A stretch of DNA of 64,000 nt, from positions 1,982,427 through 2,046,426 of the forward strand of contig JADCRD010000001.1 of assembly GCA_014946745.1 (NCBI GenBank), read 5' to 3'. Each line of letters begins with the position of its first letter. Within the stretch, counting starts at the first letter, position 1. This document shows, piece after piece, positions 1 to 9,590 of the stretch. A program made the position numbers and the translations under genes. Under the pieces are notes generated by a model. That model ran no database searches. It was not told the origin of the DNA and saw only the letters and a program-made list of their open reading frames with translations. The DNA is from Lysobacterales bacterium. GTDB lineage: Bacteria; Pseudomonadota; Gammaproteobacteria; Xanthomonadales; Xanthomonadaceae.

Positions 1-898
1 GCACGAGGTCGTAGCTCAGGCCGCGCAGGAAGGCGATGCAGTCCTTCAGCACGGCATTGGTGGCGACGTGCTGACGGCGCGTGGCCATCGAGCGCATGAA
101 CACGCGCTTCGAGCGCAGCGAGTTCATGCGGATGCGGTCGCCCAAGAGTGCACCACCGGTGCGGCGGCGCGTGGGGTCGACCGAGATCACCGCGATGCGC
201 ATCGCCGGGAAGTGCTGCAGGAAGCGGTTGATGATCTCGTCGGTGACCGAGCTCTTGCCCGCACCGCCGGTGCCGGTGAGGCCGACCACCGGGGTCTTGC
301 CGCCGGCCAGCTGCCAGCCCTTGCGCAGGGCGGCCAGCTCGGCCTCGGGGATGGCGCCTTCTTCAATCGCGGAGAGCATGCGGCCGACGGCGATCTCGTC
401 GTCCGGTGTCACCGCGGCGGGCTTCTGCGTGCTCAGCCTGGCTTTGGTCGTGCGGGCGACCAGGTCTTCGATCATGCCGACCAGGCCCATCGCCATGCCG
501 TCGTTCGGGTGGTAGATGCGCTCCACGCCGTAGGCCTGCAGCTCGGCGATTTCCTCAGGCGTGATGGTGCCGCCGCCGCCGCCGAACACGCGGATGTGGC
601 TGGCGCCGCGTTCTTTCAGCATGTCCACCATGTACTTGAAGTACTCGGTGTGGCCGCCCTGGTAGCTGCTGAGCGCGATGCCGTCGGCGTCTTCCTGCAG
701 GGCCGCGCGCACCACGTCCTCGACCGAGCGGTTGTGCCCGAGGTGGATGACTTCAGCGCCCTGCGACTGGATCAGCCGGCGCATCACATTGATGGCGGCG
801 TCGTGGCCGTCGAACAGGCTGGCGGCGGTGACGAAGCGCAAGGGCGATGCGGCGGACGCGCTGTCGTCGGCGGGCAAGCGGCTGGCGGGAGTGCTCAT
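1..898 (-). CDS. icmF: Fused isobutyryl-CoA mutase IcmF, N-terminal part (cut by window edge)
   Basis: This is the first ~299 residues of IcmF, which interconverts isobutyryl-CoA and butyryl-CoA using adenosylcobalamin and carries its own G-protein chaperone. Visible in order are a B12-binding domain (about residues 20-145, with DGHDAAI at 30-36 and SSYQGGH at 78-84) and the start of a MeaB-like GTPase with P-loop GTGGAGKSS near 209-217, followed by ISVDPTRRRTGGALLGDRIRM. This B12 domain then GTPase order is specific to IcmF; ordinary methylmalonyl-CoA mutases have the B12 domain at the C-terminus. The catalytic mutase domain lies beyond the left edge. The start is the ATG at 898, which begins MSTPASRL and gives a short linker before the domain. 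Substrate use is inferred from the family; some IcmFs prefer pivalyl-CoA or isovaleryl-CoA. Confidence 0.93.
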   Translation of the reverse strand, partial: MSTPASRLPADDSASAASPLRFVTAASLFDGHDAAINVMRRLIQSQGAEVIHLGHNRSVEDVVRAALQEDADGIALSSYQGGHTEYFKYMVDMLKERGASHIRVFGGGGGTITPEEIAELQAYGVERIYHPNDGMAMGLVGMIEDLVARTTKARLSTQKPAAVTPDDEIAVGRMLSAIEEGAIPEAELAALRKGWQLAGGKTPVVGLTGTGGAGKSSVTDEIINRFLQHFPAMRIAVISVDPTRRRTGGALLGDRIRMNSLRSKRVFMRSMATRRQHVATNAVLKDCIAFLRGLSYDLV

Positions 899-1102
899 CG
901 GGGGGCCTCGATGCGGGGTTCGCGAAGCCCGCCATTGTACGCGGGCGGCTGTGAGGCACCCCTGCCGAGCGTTGACTTGCCGGCCTTTGCACCCTGCGCA
1001 GAGGTACGGGCTTTCAGCCGACGCGAACGCGGGTGGGAACCCCACCGACACAAACACCCCGCGATGGGCGGCACATCGTCGCGATGCGCCGCCCATCCAC
1101 AC

Positions 1103-1357
1103 TCACATGACGGTGCAGCTGTAGGTCCAGCCGTCGTTGGCGCAGTACCAGGTTTCGGTCAGCAGCCAGCCGTCGGGGTAGCAGGTGAATACAAAACGGA
1201 CACCGTTGCCGTTGGCATCCATGTTCTCGGTGGCGGTCACCGCGCCCTGATTCTCCGGCCCGCAGGCATAGGGGGGCTCGAAGGGGTTGGCCTGAGCGGC
1301 ACCGCCGACGCCAGCGGCAAGAACGAGGGAAGCAACGGTCAACACGAGGGATTTCAT
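1103..1357 (-). CDS. Small secreted cysteine-containing protein, unknown function
   Basis: An 84-residue protein with a clean Sec signal peptide (MKSLVLTVASLVLAAGVGGAAQA, cleavage expected after AQA near residue 23). The mature part is about 60 residues with four cysteines (C32, C59, C72, C81) that could form two disulfides, and is rich in Trp, Tyr, Asn and Gly. The start ATG at 1357 is preceded by a good GGAG ribosome-binding site seven bases upstream. No family is recognised. It is monocistronic by spacing (over 170 bases on both sides). Probably periplasmic or released. Confidence 0.7.
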   Translation of the reverse strand: MKSLVLTVASLVLAAGVGGAAQANPFEPPYACGPENQGAVTATENMDANGNGVRFVFTCYPDGWLLTETWYCANDGWTYSCTVM

Positions 1358-1532
1358 GAGCGAGATCTCCAAGGAATGGGATGGGCGGGCGGCGATGTGT
1401 GCCTCCGACGCGGGCAGTCGCGTCGGAGCCCAGAACCTTCGTGGCTTTCTCAAGTGCGGGCAAGCTGTCATATCTGACAATGCCCGCGGCCCACTGACAC
1501 GCCTGGAACAAGGCTGAAGTTTCAGCCTTGCC

Positions 1533-1895
1533 CTACAGCCATCTGGGCAGCACGAAGGCCAGGGCCAGCGCTGCCGGCAAGGCCTGGATGAAGTAGATCT
1601 TCCGGCTCGCCGTCGCCCCGCCGTACAGGCCCGCGACCAGTACGCAGGCCAGGAAGAACACCTGCACATCCAAGCCAGCGTCGCCCTGCCACAGGCCCCA
1701 GAACAGGCCCGCGGCCAGAAAGCCGTTGTACAGCCCCTGGTTGGCGGCCAGCACCTTGGTCGCAGCGGCCTTCTCGGCGCTCATGCCGAAGGCGCGGCGC
1801 CCGCGCGGCGTGTCCCAAAGAAACATCTCCAGCACGAGGATGTAGACGTGCAGCAGGGCGATCAGCCCGACCAATGTGGTTCCGACCCATTGCAT
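1533..1895 (-). CDS. DUF1304 family membrane protein
   Basis: A 120-residue integral membrane protein with about four hydrophobic helices. The sequence fits DUF1304: an N-terminal helix followed by HVYILVLEMFLWDTPRGRRAFGM, then NQGLYNGFLAAGLFWG, and a final helix after SRKIYFIQALP. The family is widespread in bacteria and its function is unknown. The ATG at 1895 is followed directly by the first membrane helix. It is divergent from the DUF418 gene across a 169-base intergenic region that probably holds both promoters. Confidence 0.85.
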   Translation of the reverse strand: MQWVGTTLVGLIALLHVYILVLEMFLWDTPRGRRAFGMSAEKAAATKVLAANQGLYNGFLAAGLFWGLWQGDAGLDVQVFFLACVLVAGLYGGATASRKIYFIQALPAALALAFVLPRWL

Positions 1896-2064
1896 TGCGC
1901 TCTCCCTTCCTGCGTGGACACTGCAGGGATGATCGCCGATCGCGTTGCCTGCGTGTCATGGCGAAAGCGATCCCGCGCGTCACGCCGGGGCTTCGTATCC
2001 ATCGTAGGGCTGCCCTGGGCGACACTGTCGCCTCCCGCCAGCCCGTGAATCCGACGAGACGCGC

Positions 2065-3300
2065 ATGAGCACAGCACTGCCGATCACCGCCCCTCGCCCG
2101 CCCGAGGATCGCCTGCACCTGATGGACGCCCTGCGCGGCTTTGCGCTGCTCGGGATCCTGCTGATGAACATCGAGTTCTTCAACCGCTCGGTGCACGACT
2201 TCATGAGCGGCATCGACACCTCGCCCGGCGCCGCGGGCACCGCCGCGTGGCTCGTCTACGTGTTCGTGCAGGGCAAGTTCTGGGTGCTGTTCTCGCTGCT
2301 GTTCGGCATGGGCTTCGCGCTGATGCAGGATCGCCTCGAGGGCTCGGGCCGCCCGTTCGGTTGGCTGTACTTCCGACGCACGCTCGCACTGATGGCCTTC
2401 GGGCTGCTGCACATCGTGCTGCTGTGGCCGGGCGACATCCTGTTCGCCTACAGCCTCACCGCGCTGATGCTGATGGCCTTTCTGCAGGTGCGCGGGGTGG
2501 CGGTGCTGGTCACGGGGCTGGGCCTGTACTTCGGCGTCTCGGCCCTGTGGGTGCTGCTGGGCTGGGCCATGGGCTTCATGCCCGAGGAGGCGAAGGCGCA
2601 GATGGCGGCCGAAATGGGCGATTCGGTCGCGCTGGGGGCGGCCTCCGATCGCCTCTATGCCATCGGCAGCTACCTTGAAGTCAGCCTGCACCGCGCCGAG
2701 GAGTACTTCACCGTGATGCTGCAGACGGTGCTGATGTTCCAGGTGCCGATGGCCTTGGGCGTGTTCCTGCTCGGCGCCTGGCTGCTGCGCTCGGGTCGCA
2801 TCCAGAACGCGCAGAACCATCGGCGCTTCTGGTGGCTGACCCTGGTCATCGGCGCCCTGCTCGGCGCCGTGTTCATCCGCGCCAGCCTTGCCGTGGGCGT
2901 GAGCTTCGACCTCGAGACCGGCCTGGGCGAGGCGCTGCTCGCCGCAGGCCTGATGAGCCTGGGCAGCTTGCCGCTGTCGATGGCCTACCTCGCCGCGTTC
3001 GTGCTGCTGTTCCAGACCGGCCTCGGCGCGCGCGCGCTCAGCGTGCTGGCGCCCGCTGGCCGCATGGCGCTGACCAACTACCTGCTGCAGTCCCTGGTCT
3101 GCAGCCTGCTGTTCTACGGCTACGGCCTGGGCTGGTACGGCGAGGTCGATCGCTGGGGCCAGGTGCAGATCGCCCTGTGTCTCTTTGCGGCCCAGGTCGC
3201 TGTGTCGCCGCTGTGGCTGCGCTACTTCCGCTATGGCCCCTTGGAATGGCTGTGGCGCGGACTCACGTACGGGCACCTGCCACCCTTACGACGGATCTGA
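2065..3300 (+). CDS. DUF418 domain membrane protein (YeiB family)
   Basis: A 411-residue polytopic inner-membrane protein. The N-terminus RLHLMDALRGFALLGILLMNI is the typical YeiB/acyltransferase-3-like opening. The C-terminal half has the DUF418 signature around GARALSVLAPAGRMALTNYLLQSLVCSLLFYGYGLGWYG, ending FRYGPLEWLWR. About ten hydrophobic segments are visible. The family is related to membrane acyltransferases but has no settled substrate. The stop at 3300 is two bases before the start of the next gene, so the two are very likely co-transcribed. Confidence 0.92.
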   Translation: MSTALPITAPRPPEDRLHLMDALRGFALLGILLMNIEFFNRSVHDFMSGIDTSPGAAGTAAWLVYVFVQGKFWVLFSLLFGMGFALMQDRLEGSGRPFGWLYFRRTLALMAFGLLHIVLLWPGDILFAYSLTALMLMAFLQVRGVAVLVTGLGLYFGVSALWVLLGWAMGFMPEEAKAQMAAEMGDSVALGAASDRLYAIGSYLEVSLHRAEEYFTVMLQTVLMFQVPMALGVFLLGAWLLRSGRIQNAQNHRRFWWLTLVIGALLGAVFIRASLAVGVSFDLETGLGEALLAAGLMSLGSLPLSMAYLAAFVLLFQTGLGARALSVLAPAGRMALTNYLLQSLVCSLLFYGYGLGWYGEVDRWGQVQIALCLFAAQVAVSPLWLRYFRYGPLEWLWRGLTYGHLPPLRRI

Positions 3301-3302
3301 GA

Positions 3303-3890
3303 ATGCCGCCATCGACGCTTTTCCGGGTGTTCGCGCGAGCGCTTCTGCTGCTGTTGACGGGGATGGGCGTGCTCGTCGCGCCGGAGAGTCGAGCGCAGTT
3401 CGCAGACCCCGACTACCGCGCCGCCCTGCTGGAACTGGGACAGCGCGACCAAACGTTTCGAACCGGCCTGCAGAGCTGCAACGCAGGGCGGACCGAGGAC
3501 GCTCGCGCCTGCGGGCAGCGCATGCGCGCCGGCGATGTCGAGAACATGGCCCGATTGCACGCGCTGCAATGGCAGCACGGTTGGCCGCTGACGAGTCGCG
3601 TGGGCGAGGACGCGGCGTTCAACGCCTTCCTGGTGATCCAACACGCGCATCCCGGCATCCAGGCCGCGGCCCTGCCCGCGGTGAGCTTGAGCGTTCTGCA
3701 AGGCGAGCTGAGGCCCGCCGCGCTCGCTCTGCTGACGGATCGCGTGCGGGTGCGTGCAGGCTTGCCGCAGCTCTACGGCACGCAGTCGTTCAGGATGTCG
3801 CAGTGGTCGGTCTGGCTCCGCGCGCCGGTTCATGCGCCGGAGCAGCTCAACGAGCGGCGGCGCGCACTCGGGCTGCCGCCGCTGCGCTGA
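3303..3890 (+). CDS. DUF6624-like secreted protein
   Basis: A 195-residue exported protein with a signal peptide (FRVFARALLLLLTGMGVLVAPESRAQ). The mature part has the pattern of DUF6624: LLELGQRDQTFR, then ARLHALQWQHGWPLTSRVGEDA, FLVIQHAHPGIQ and a DRV...LPQLYGTQ block near the end, where the GWP, VG, QHA and YGTQ elements are the family hallmarks. Function is unknown. It starts two bases after the DUF418 stop, so it depends on the upstream promoter or coupling. A paralogue with the same hallmarks lies at 44007-44570. Confidence 0.8.
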   Translation: MPPSTLFRVFARALLLLLTGMGVLVAPESRAQFADPDYRAALLELGQRDQTFRTGLQSCNAGRTEDARACGQRMRAGDVENMARLHALQWQHGWPLTSRVGEDAAFNAFLVIQHAHPGIQAAALPAVSLSVLQGELRPAALALLTDRVRVRAGLPQLYGTQSFRMSQWSVWLRAPVHAPEQLNERRRALGLPPLR

Positions 3891-4238
3891 AGCTCGACCC
3901 ACACCGCTGCCAACGCGCGGCCACGGCACCTGCCCCGCGCTTGAGCCCGCAAACGCGGGCTGGGCGACACGCACCAGCGGCAGCGCGCGACGATCCGCAA
4001 GCTCGCGGCATGGATACGGCGATGCCGCGGGCACGGCGGCGCGCCGGGGGCCCGTCGATTCCAGAGCGCTGCAAACGCGTCTCGCCCGCCGGCAACGGAG
4101 CCCGGCGATACACCTGCCTGGGCCCTACGCTGTCGTGGAGCGGCGGCGCAAAACTTGCAGAGCGGCTGCGTCGACGCGGACAGGGGACGGACGGTCGTGC
4201 AGCGGCCCTCCAAACACGAGACGGTGATTTCAACGCGA
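3891..4238. other. Intergenic region, 348 bases, no gene seen
   Basis: No credible coding sequence. A short hairpin (AGCCCGC at 3944-3950, loop AAAC, GCGGGCT at 3955-3961) may stop transcription of the DUF418-DUF6624 unit, but it has no T-tract. The promoter of the GGDEF/EAL gene should lie in the right half; I could not identify clear boxes. Confidence 0.5.
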
Positions 4239-6323
4239 ATGAGCCACTGGCGCTCGGGCGTCGGTCGGCGCTTGGCCTTGAACGTGGTGCTGTTCAGCCT
4301 GCTGGTGGCCGTTTGTTTGTCCGCGCTGCAGGGCTTTGTCGAGCGGCGCGCCGAGCTGCGCCTGCTGGAGACCCGCGTCGCCGAGATCATGGACAGCTCC
4401 GGCAATGCGCTGGCCCTGGCGGTGTGGAATCTCGATCGCGATCAAGTCGAGCTGCTGCTCAAGGGCATCGCTTCGCTGCCGGACGTGATGCGAGTAGAGC
4501 TGGAACAGGGCGATGCGGGCTGGTTCGGTGACGGCCGGCCGATCGAGATCGGCGTCGCCACCGACGACAAGGCGCTGCACTGGGATCGCTCCATCCAGTA
4601 CGAGCGCGACGGCAGCTCGCGGCTGCTGGCGCGGCTTCGGATCAGCTTCGATCTGGCGGCCATCGAGGAGCGACTGCTGGAGCGGGCACTGCGCGGCATG
4701 GCGGCCCAGGTGGCGCTGTCGCTGCTGATCGCCGCCTTTCTGCTGTGGGTGGTGAATCAGACGGTGACTCGGCACCTGGTGCGCCTGGCCGAGCTGGCGG
4801 GCAGCTACGACCTGCGAAGCGCGCCGACCAGCTTCGACATCGGCCGCCCGCGGCGCGGGCCTGAGGACGAGCTGGATCGGGTGGTCAGCGCGTTGGAGGG
4901 CATGCGCCGCAATCTGGAGGAGGCCTATCGCGATCTGGCCCTGGTGAACCAGACCCTGGTGAGTGACATGACCGCGCGCAAAGAGGCCGAGCGCGCTGCC
5001 GCCCACATGGCGCGCCACGATGCCCTGACCGGCCTGCCCAACCGTCGTCTGTTGATCGAGCGGCTGCAGGTGGCCTTGGATGTCTCGGAGTCGACCCACC
5101 AGCAGGGCGCCCTGCTCTTCATCGATCTCGACAACTTCAAGCAGCTCAACGACGCTCGCGGCCACTCGATCGGTGATGCCGTCCTGATCGAGATCGCGCA
5201 TCGCTTGAGCGCGCACCTGCCGGAAGGAGCCACCGTCGCGCGCATGGGTGGCGACGAGTTCCTCGTGCTGCTGACCGGGCTGGACGAACAGGCCAGCCTG
5301 TCGGCCTTGCGCGCCTCCGCTGAAGCCCAACGCGTCAAGCTGCGCATCGCCGAACCGGTGGCCCTCGGCGGCGAGCTGTTCCGGCTGCGGGCGAGCATCG
5401 GCATCGCGCTGTTTCCCTCCGACGGCAGCGACATCGAGAGCCTGATCCGACACGCCGACAGCGCGATGTACCAGGCCAAGTCTGAAGGCCGCAACCAGGT
5501 GCGGCTGTTCCAGCCCAGCCTGGTCTCGCAGGTCGAGCAGCGCCACGCGATGGAATCCGATCTCAGGGAAGCGCTCGAACTGGGGCAGTTCCAGCTGCAC
5601 TACCAGCCGATCGTCGATGCGCAGAAGCAGCTGGTCGGCGCCGAAGCTCTGCTGCGCTGGACTCACCCCAGGCGCGGGCGTGTCCCGCCGGGGGAATTCA
5701 TCCCGCTGTGCGAAGAGTCGGGTCTGATCGTCGACGTGGGCAACTGGGTGATCGGCGAAGCCGTCTCGCACCTGGTGCGCTGGCGGCAGCTGGGCCTGCT
5801 GGCGGACGACCAGTACCTCAGCATCAACATCAGCCCGCGCCAGTTCCGCCAGAGCGACTTTGTCGAGCTGCTGGCGCAGCGCCTGGAGGCCGCCGGCGTC
5901 GCTCCCGGCCAACTGGCGCTGGAGATCACCGAGGGCTCGGTGATCGGTGACTCCGACGAGGCCCTGCTGAACCTGCAGCGGCTGCGTGCCGCCGGCTTCC
6001 GTCTGCTGATCGATGACTTCGGCGTGGGCTACTCATCGCTGTCGTACCTCAAGCGACTGCCGGTGCACGGCATCAAGATCGATCAGAGCTTCGTGCGCGA
6101 TATCAGCACAGACCCCAGCGACGCCGCCCTGGTGCAGTCGCTGATCGCCATTGGCACCCACTTCCATCTCGGTGTGATCGCGGAAGGCGTGGAGTCGGAA
6201 GCGCACTTCGCCCCGCTCCGGGAGATGGGCTGCGGCCATTTCCAGGGCTACTTCTTCGGTCGACCGCAGGCGACGGAGGAGTTCGAAGCGACTTGGCTCG
6301 CTTGCAGCCGACAGCGCGTTTAG
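4239..6323 (+). CDS. Membrane GGDEF/EAL c-di-GMP enzyme with periplasmic WNLD sensor region
   Basis: A 694-residue protein that should make and/or break cyclic di-GMP. Order: TM helix 11-31, periplasmic region with the WNLD motif at 63-66, TM helix about 155-174, linker and coiled coil (to about 255), GGDEF domain about 258-424 with intact GGDEF at 337-341, EAL domain about 437-685. The EAL site looks complete: EALLRW (469-474), NISP, LEITEG, IDDFGVGYSS, IKID and AEGVES, so phosphodiesterase activity is expected. The open frame runs upstream to 4155; I choose the ATG at 4239 because the first helix then starts at once and WNLD falls at the same residue numbers as in the next gene's product. 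The neighbouring chemoreceptor and solute-binding protein suggest a shared input. Confidence 0.93.
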   Translation: MSHWRSGVGRRLALNVVLFSLLVAVCLSALQGFVERRAELRLLETRVAEIMDSSGNALALAVWNLDRDQVELLLKGIASLPDVMRVELEQGDAGWFGDGRPIEIGVATDDKALHWDRSIQYERDGSSRLLARLRISFDLAAIEERLLERALRGMAAQVALSLLIAAFLLWVVNQTVTRHLVRLAELAGSYDLRSAPTSFDIGRPRRGPEDELDRVVSALEGMRRNLEEAYRDLALVNQTLVSDMTARKEAERAAAHMARHDALTGLPNRRLLIERLQVALDVSESTHQQGALLFIDLDNFKQLNDARGHSIGDAVLIEIAHRLSAHLPEGATVARMGGDEFLVLLTGLDEQASLSALRASAEAQRVKLRIAEPVALGGELFRLRASIGIALFPSDGSDIESLIRHADSAMYQAKSEGRNQVRLFQPSLVSQVEQRHAMESDLREALELGQFQLHYQPIVDAQKQLVGAEALLRWTHPRRGRVPPGEFIPLCEESGLIVDVGNWVIGEAVSHLVRWRQLGLLADDQYLSINISPRQFRQSDFVELLAQRLEAAGVAPGQLALEITEGSVIGDSDEALLNLQRLRAAGFRLLIDDFGVGYSSLSYLKRLPVHGIKIDQSFVRDISTDPSDAALVQSLIAIGTHFHLGVIAEGVESEAHFAPLREMGCGHFQGYFFGRPQATEEFEATWLACSRQRV

Positions 6324-6636
6324 GCGCGCCGAGCCCCGAGCGACCCGCCCTGACCGCGCTGCGCGCGCCTTGAACCCGTCGAACCCTCACTCGCTGCAGG
6401 CGGCACCCTGCGCCGCGCGGCTGGCGGCCAACGACAGCACGCGCAAAGCGGATCGCTTCGCCCATGCGCTCTGGTGAGCGCGGGCCGTCGGCTGCTGGCC
6501 CGACAACGCGCCGACGGCACAGACCTTGCCTGTCAGATCTTGCAGGGTGGTACCAGAGAGGCGCGCACGACGGCAGGGCCACGGCCGCGCATCACGAGCG
6601 AAGCATCAGGGGTATGCGGCTTACTGGGGGCTCGAC
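6324..6636. other. Intergenic region, 313 bases, no gene seen
   Basis: No credible coding sequence on either strand; short open frames here are Arg/Pro-rich and lack ribosome-binding sites. It separates two co-oriented signalling genes and probably carries the chemoreceptor promoter, but no clear -35/-10 pair stands out. Confidence 0.5.
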
Positions 6637-8772
6637 ATGCGCAGTGTTCTAAACCGCCTGGCGGTCCGCATGGGCATCGCGACGCTGGCTGTGTTTCTGC
6701 TGGTGTTCGGACTGGCCAGCGTGTATAGCTCACGCAGCATCCGCGCCGAGTTCGAAGAGCGCAACGCGCAGCAGCTGCAGGCGCTGGAGCAGCGCCTGGC
6801 GCTCACCCTGGTCGAGCCGCTCTGGAACCTCGACATCGAATTCGCTCGCCAGATCACCTCGGTCGAACTCAGCGACCCGGCCCTGGTATCGCTGAAGCTG
6901 GAGGACGCCGGCGGCCAGGCTCTGTTCGAGCTCTCCAACCCTGAGGCCGACCCGGGACAGAACACCGAGACGCGGAGCATCGAGATCAAGCGCGAAGGCG
7001 AGCCGATTGGCCGCGTCGTGCTTCAGGTCGGCGATGGGCCGATGCAGATCGAGCTGCGCAACCAGGCCCGCGAGGACCTGCTCAAGCTGGGTGCGGTCGG
7101 ATTCTCGATCGCCATCGCTCTGCTCGCGCTGCTGAGCCGCTTGGTGACGGGGCCGGTCAGCCGGATGGTCAAGTTGCTCACAACGCTGTCCGACCCCGGT
7201 TCGAGCAGCGCTGCACGTCGCGATGCCGATCAACGCGTGCGTGCGCTGCAGCAGCGCTATGCGCGCTCGCACTCGGAGATCGGCCAGCTGGCGCGCGCCC
7301 TGGGCGGCTTCGTCGAGCTGTTCGCACGGTCGAAAGCGGCCGCTGAGGCCGCGCAGCGCGCCGAGCAAGGCCTGCGCTGCGCCGGTGCGCCGCTGCTTCT
7401 GGTCGATGTGAGTGGCCGCGTGCTGCTGGCCTCGGAGGCGATGCGTCGCTACCTGACCCAGCATCCGCCGGTGGCCACGATCCTCGGTTTGGACCCGGTG
7501 AGCGTCGACAACGCGGTGCTCGCGCCCGACCGCACGGTTCTGCCCTTGCCGGCGATCTCCGAGCTTGCTGGGGATCATGCGGTCGATGCGGACTTGGGAG
7601 GACGGGTGGGCGAGATCACCCTGAGCCCGGTCCGCGACAGCAGCGGCGAACGCATCGGCGCCCTGCTGCAGTGGCGCGATCTCACCGAAGCGCGCCAGCG
7701 CGCCGCGCAGGAGCAGCGTCTGGCCGGCGATGTGGCGCGGGTGGTGGCCGAAGCGCGCGCGGGCAACCTGAGCGCCCGCATCGAGACGCGCGACAGCGGG
7801 TTCGTCGGCGCGCTTGCCGATGGGGTCAACGGCCTGCTCGATGGCATCTCGGAAACCTTCCGACAGATCGAGCGGCTGCACCAGGCGCTCGCCGAGGGCC
7901 AGCTGTACGCGCGCATCGAAGCTCGCCACTGGACCGGCGCCTTCGCCAGCCTGCGCGACAACGCCAATGCCGCGCTGATCAGCCTCAACACCCTCGTGAC
8001 GACGCTGCGCGACCGCGTCGGCGACTCGGCCGGCCGCGCCAGCGAGATTCGCCACGCCACCCTGGACCTGGCCGCTGCCATCGAACGCCAGGCGGCTTCG
8101 CTCGAACAGACCGCCGCGAGCATGCGCGAGATCAACGAAGGCGTAAGCGAAACCGCGGGCCGCGCTTCCGAGGCCGCGCAGCAGTCGAGCCGCGCCGACC
8201 AGGCTGCGGTGCAGAGTGCGCGTCTGCTCGGCGATGTGCTCGGCCGGATGGGCGGGCTGCGCAGCACCAGCGAACGCATGCGCGAGATCACCCAGCTCAT
8301 CGACGGCATCGCCTTTCAAACCAATCTGCTCGCGCTCAACGCGGCGGTGGAGGCCGCACGTGCCGGCGAGGCGGGACGTGGCTTTGCCGTCGTCGCCAGC
8401 GAAGTGCGCGAGCTGGCCAACAAGACCTCGGGCAACGCTGGCGACATCCGCCGGATGCTGGAGCACAACGACAGCAGCATCCGCGAGATCTCCGGCCTGA
8501 CCGAGCAAACCCACCGGGCCATCGGGGACCTGGTCAACGCGATCAGCGCGACCCGCGCGCTGGCTGAGGACATCGCAAAGTCGACGCGAACGCAGACCCA
8601 GAGCGTGAGTCAGGTCGACGCGGTGATCCAGGACCTCGACCAGATCACCCAGCAGAACGCGGGCGTGGCCGAGCGCACCTCCACCGCAGCGGCGAGCATC
8701 GACACCTCTGCACAGACCGCGCAGCGCCTGCTGGACGAGTTCTACACCCGCCCGCCCGCGGAAAGCCGCTGA
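6637..8772 (+). CDS. Methyl-accepting chemotaxis protein
   Basis: A 711-residue transmembrane chemoreceptor. Order: TM helix about 12-31, periplasmic region with WNLD at 63-66, second TM helix about 149-168 followed by a HAMP-like segment, a PAS-like stretch (about 245-355), a second HAMP-like linker, then the coiled-coil signalling domain. The hairpin tip that binds CheA/CheW is unmistakable: [20 protein letters not shown] followed by [18 protein letters not shown]. No C-terminal CheR/CheB pentapeptide is present. The start is the ATG at 6637, with a G-rich ribosome-binding site; longer upstream starts add Arg-rich sequence. The periplasmic region resembles that of the upstream GGDEF/EAL protein. 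No che genes lie in the window. Confidence 0.95.
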   Translation: MRSVLNRLAVRMGIATLAVFLLVFGLASVYSSRSIRAEFEERNAQQLQALEQRLALTLVEPLWNLDIEFARQITSVELSDPALVSLKLEDAGGQALFELSNPEADPGQNTETRSIEIKREGEPIGRVVLQVGDGPMQIELRNQAREDLLKLGAVGFSIAIALLALLSRLVTGPVSRMVKLLTTLSDPGSSSAARRDADQRVRALQQRYARSHSEIGQLARALGGFVELFARSKAAAEAAQRAEQGLRCAGAPLLLVDVSGRVLLASEAMRRYLTQHPPVATILGLDPVSVDNAVLAPDRTVLPLPAISELAGDHAVDADLGGRVGEITLSPVRDSSGERIGALLQWRDLTEARQRAAQEQRLAGDVARVVAEARAGNLSARIETRDSGFVGALADGVNGLLDGISETFRQIERLHQALAEGQLYARIEARHWTGAFASLRDNANAALISLNTLVTTLRDRVGDSAGRASEIRHATLDLAAAIERQAASLEQTAASMREINEGVSETAGRASEAAQQSSRADQAAVQSARLLGDVLGRMGGLRSTSERMREITQLIDGIAFQTNLLALNAAVEAARAGEAGRGFAVVASEVRELANKTSGNAGDIRRMLEHNDSSIREISGLTEQTHRAIGDLVNAISATRALAEDIAKSTRTQTQSVSQVDAVIQDLDQITQQNAGVAERTSTAAASIDTSAQTAQRLLDEFYTRPPAESR

Positions 8773-8820
8773 AGCACGCCCCCAACCCTGCCCGATCCGG
8801 GTACTGCTGGAGTGAAGCCG

Positions 8821-9570
8821 ATGAGCATGTTGCGAAGCTTTGTGTTGGCACTTGTGCTCTCTGCCGTGAGCGCGCAGGCGTGGTCGCAGGACAAGGTCAT
8901 CCGCCTGACCAGCCTGGACTGGCCGCCCTACTCCGGCGAGAAGCTCGATCAGCAGGGCGCCAGCGTTGCGGTGGCGCGCGCCGCCGCCGAAGCCATGGGC
9001 TACACGCTGGAAGTGCGCTTCCTTCCGTGGGCACGCGCCGTGGCGGTGGCTTCGGATGCGAGCAGCGGCGTGGTCGGCTATTTCCCCGAGTACCACTCTG
9101 AAGATGTCGCGGCCCGCTTTCTGCTCTCGGATCCCATCGGCTCGGGCCCGCTCGGCTTCGCCGAGCGACGCAGTGCGCCGGTGGCCTGGAGCAGCCTGGC
9201 CGACCTCAAGGCCGTGGCCATCGGCACCGTACGCGACTACGTCAACACCGCCGAGTTCGATGGCATGGCCGCCGCCGGCGAGCTCAAGGTCGAGCCCGTC
9301 AACGACGATGCGACCAATCTGCGCAAGGTTGCAGGCGGGCGGCTGCCGCTGGCGGTGATCGACCGCAACGTCATGGGCTACCTGCTGGCGAATGATCCCG
9401 GCTTGAAGGCCCAGGCCAGTGCGCTGCAGTTCAACGCGCGCCTGCTTGAGGACAAGCAGCTCTACATCGCGTTCCAACGGACGCCTGCCGGCCAGGAGGC
9501 CGCGCGGGTCGTCAACGAAGGGCTGAAGAAGATCGACCCCGCTGCCATCGCCGCACCATTCTTCGACTGA
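8821..9570 (+). CDS. Periplasmic solute-binding protein, family 3-like
   Basis: A 249-residue exported protein (signal peptide MSMLRSFVLALVLSAVSAQAWS). The mature part opens with VIRLTSLDWPPYSGEKL and contains the LPWARAVAVA block typical of family 3 (polar amino-acid type) binding proteins, with a second lobe from about residue 120. No ABC permease or ATPase is adjacent, so it may act as an orphan binding protein, possibly presenting a ligand to the neighbouring chemoreceptor; that role is inferred. I prefer the ATG at 8821, eight bases after GGAG, over the in-frame GTG at 8812. The TorF-like porin follows after 20 bases, so the two are probably one transcript. Confidence 0.88.
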   Translation: MSMLRSFVLALVLSAVSAQAWSQDKVIRLTSLDWPPYSGEKLDQQGASVAVARAAAEAMGYTLEVRFLPWARAVAVASDASSGVVGYFPEYHSEDVAARFLLSDPIGSGPLGFAERRSAPVAWSSLADLKAVAIGTVRDYVNTAEFDGMAAAGELKVEPVNDDATNLRKVAGGRLPLAVIDRNVMGYLLANDPGLKAQASALQFNARLLEDKQLYIAFQRTPAGQEAARVVNEGLKKIDPAAIAAPFFD

Positions 9571-9590
9571 AGCCAAGGGAGGCTTGAACC

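Noticed and set aside
68-1477. Long open frame on the + strand opposite icmF and the small secreted protein
   Set aside because: The - strand reads as a clear IcmF with P-loop and B12 motifs; the + frame is a low-complexity Arg/Ala/His product typical of antisense frames in GC-rich DNA.
3891-4238. N-terminal extension of the GGDEF/EAL protein to 4155
   Set aside because: The extension is not membrane-like or domain-like, and the ATG at 4239 puts the WNLD motif at the same position as in the neighbouring receptor.
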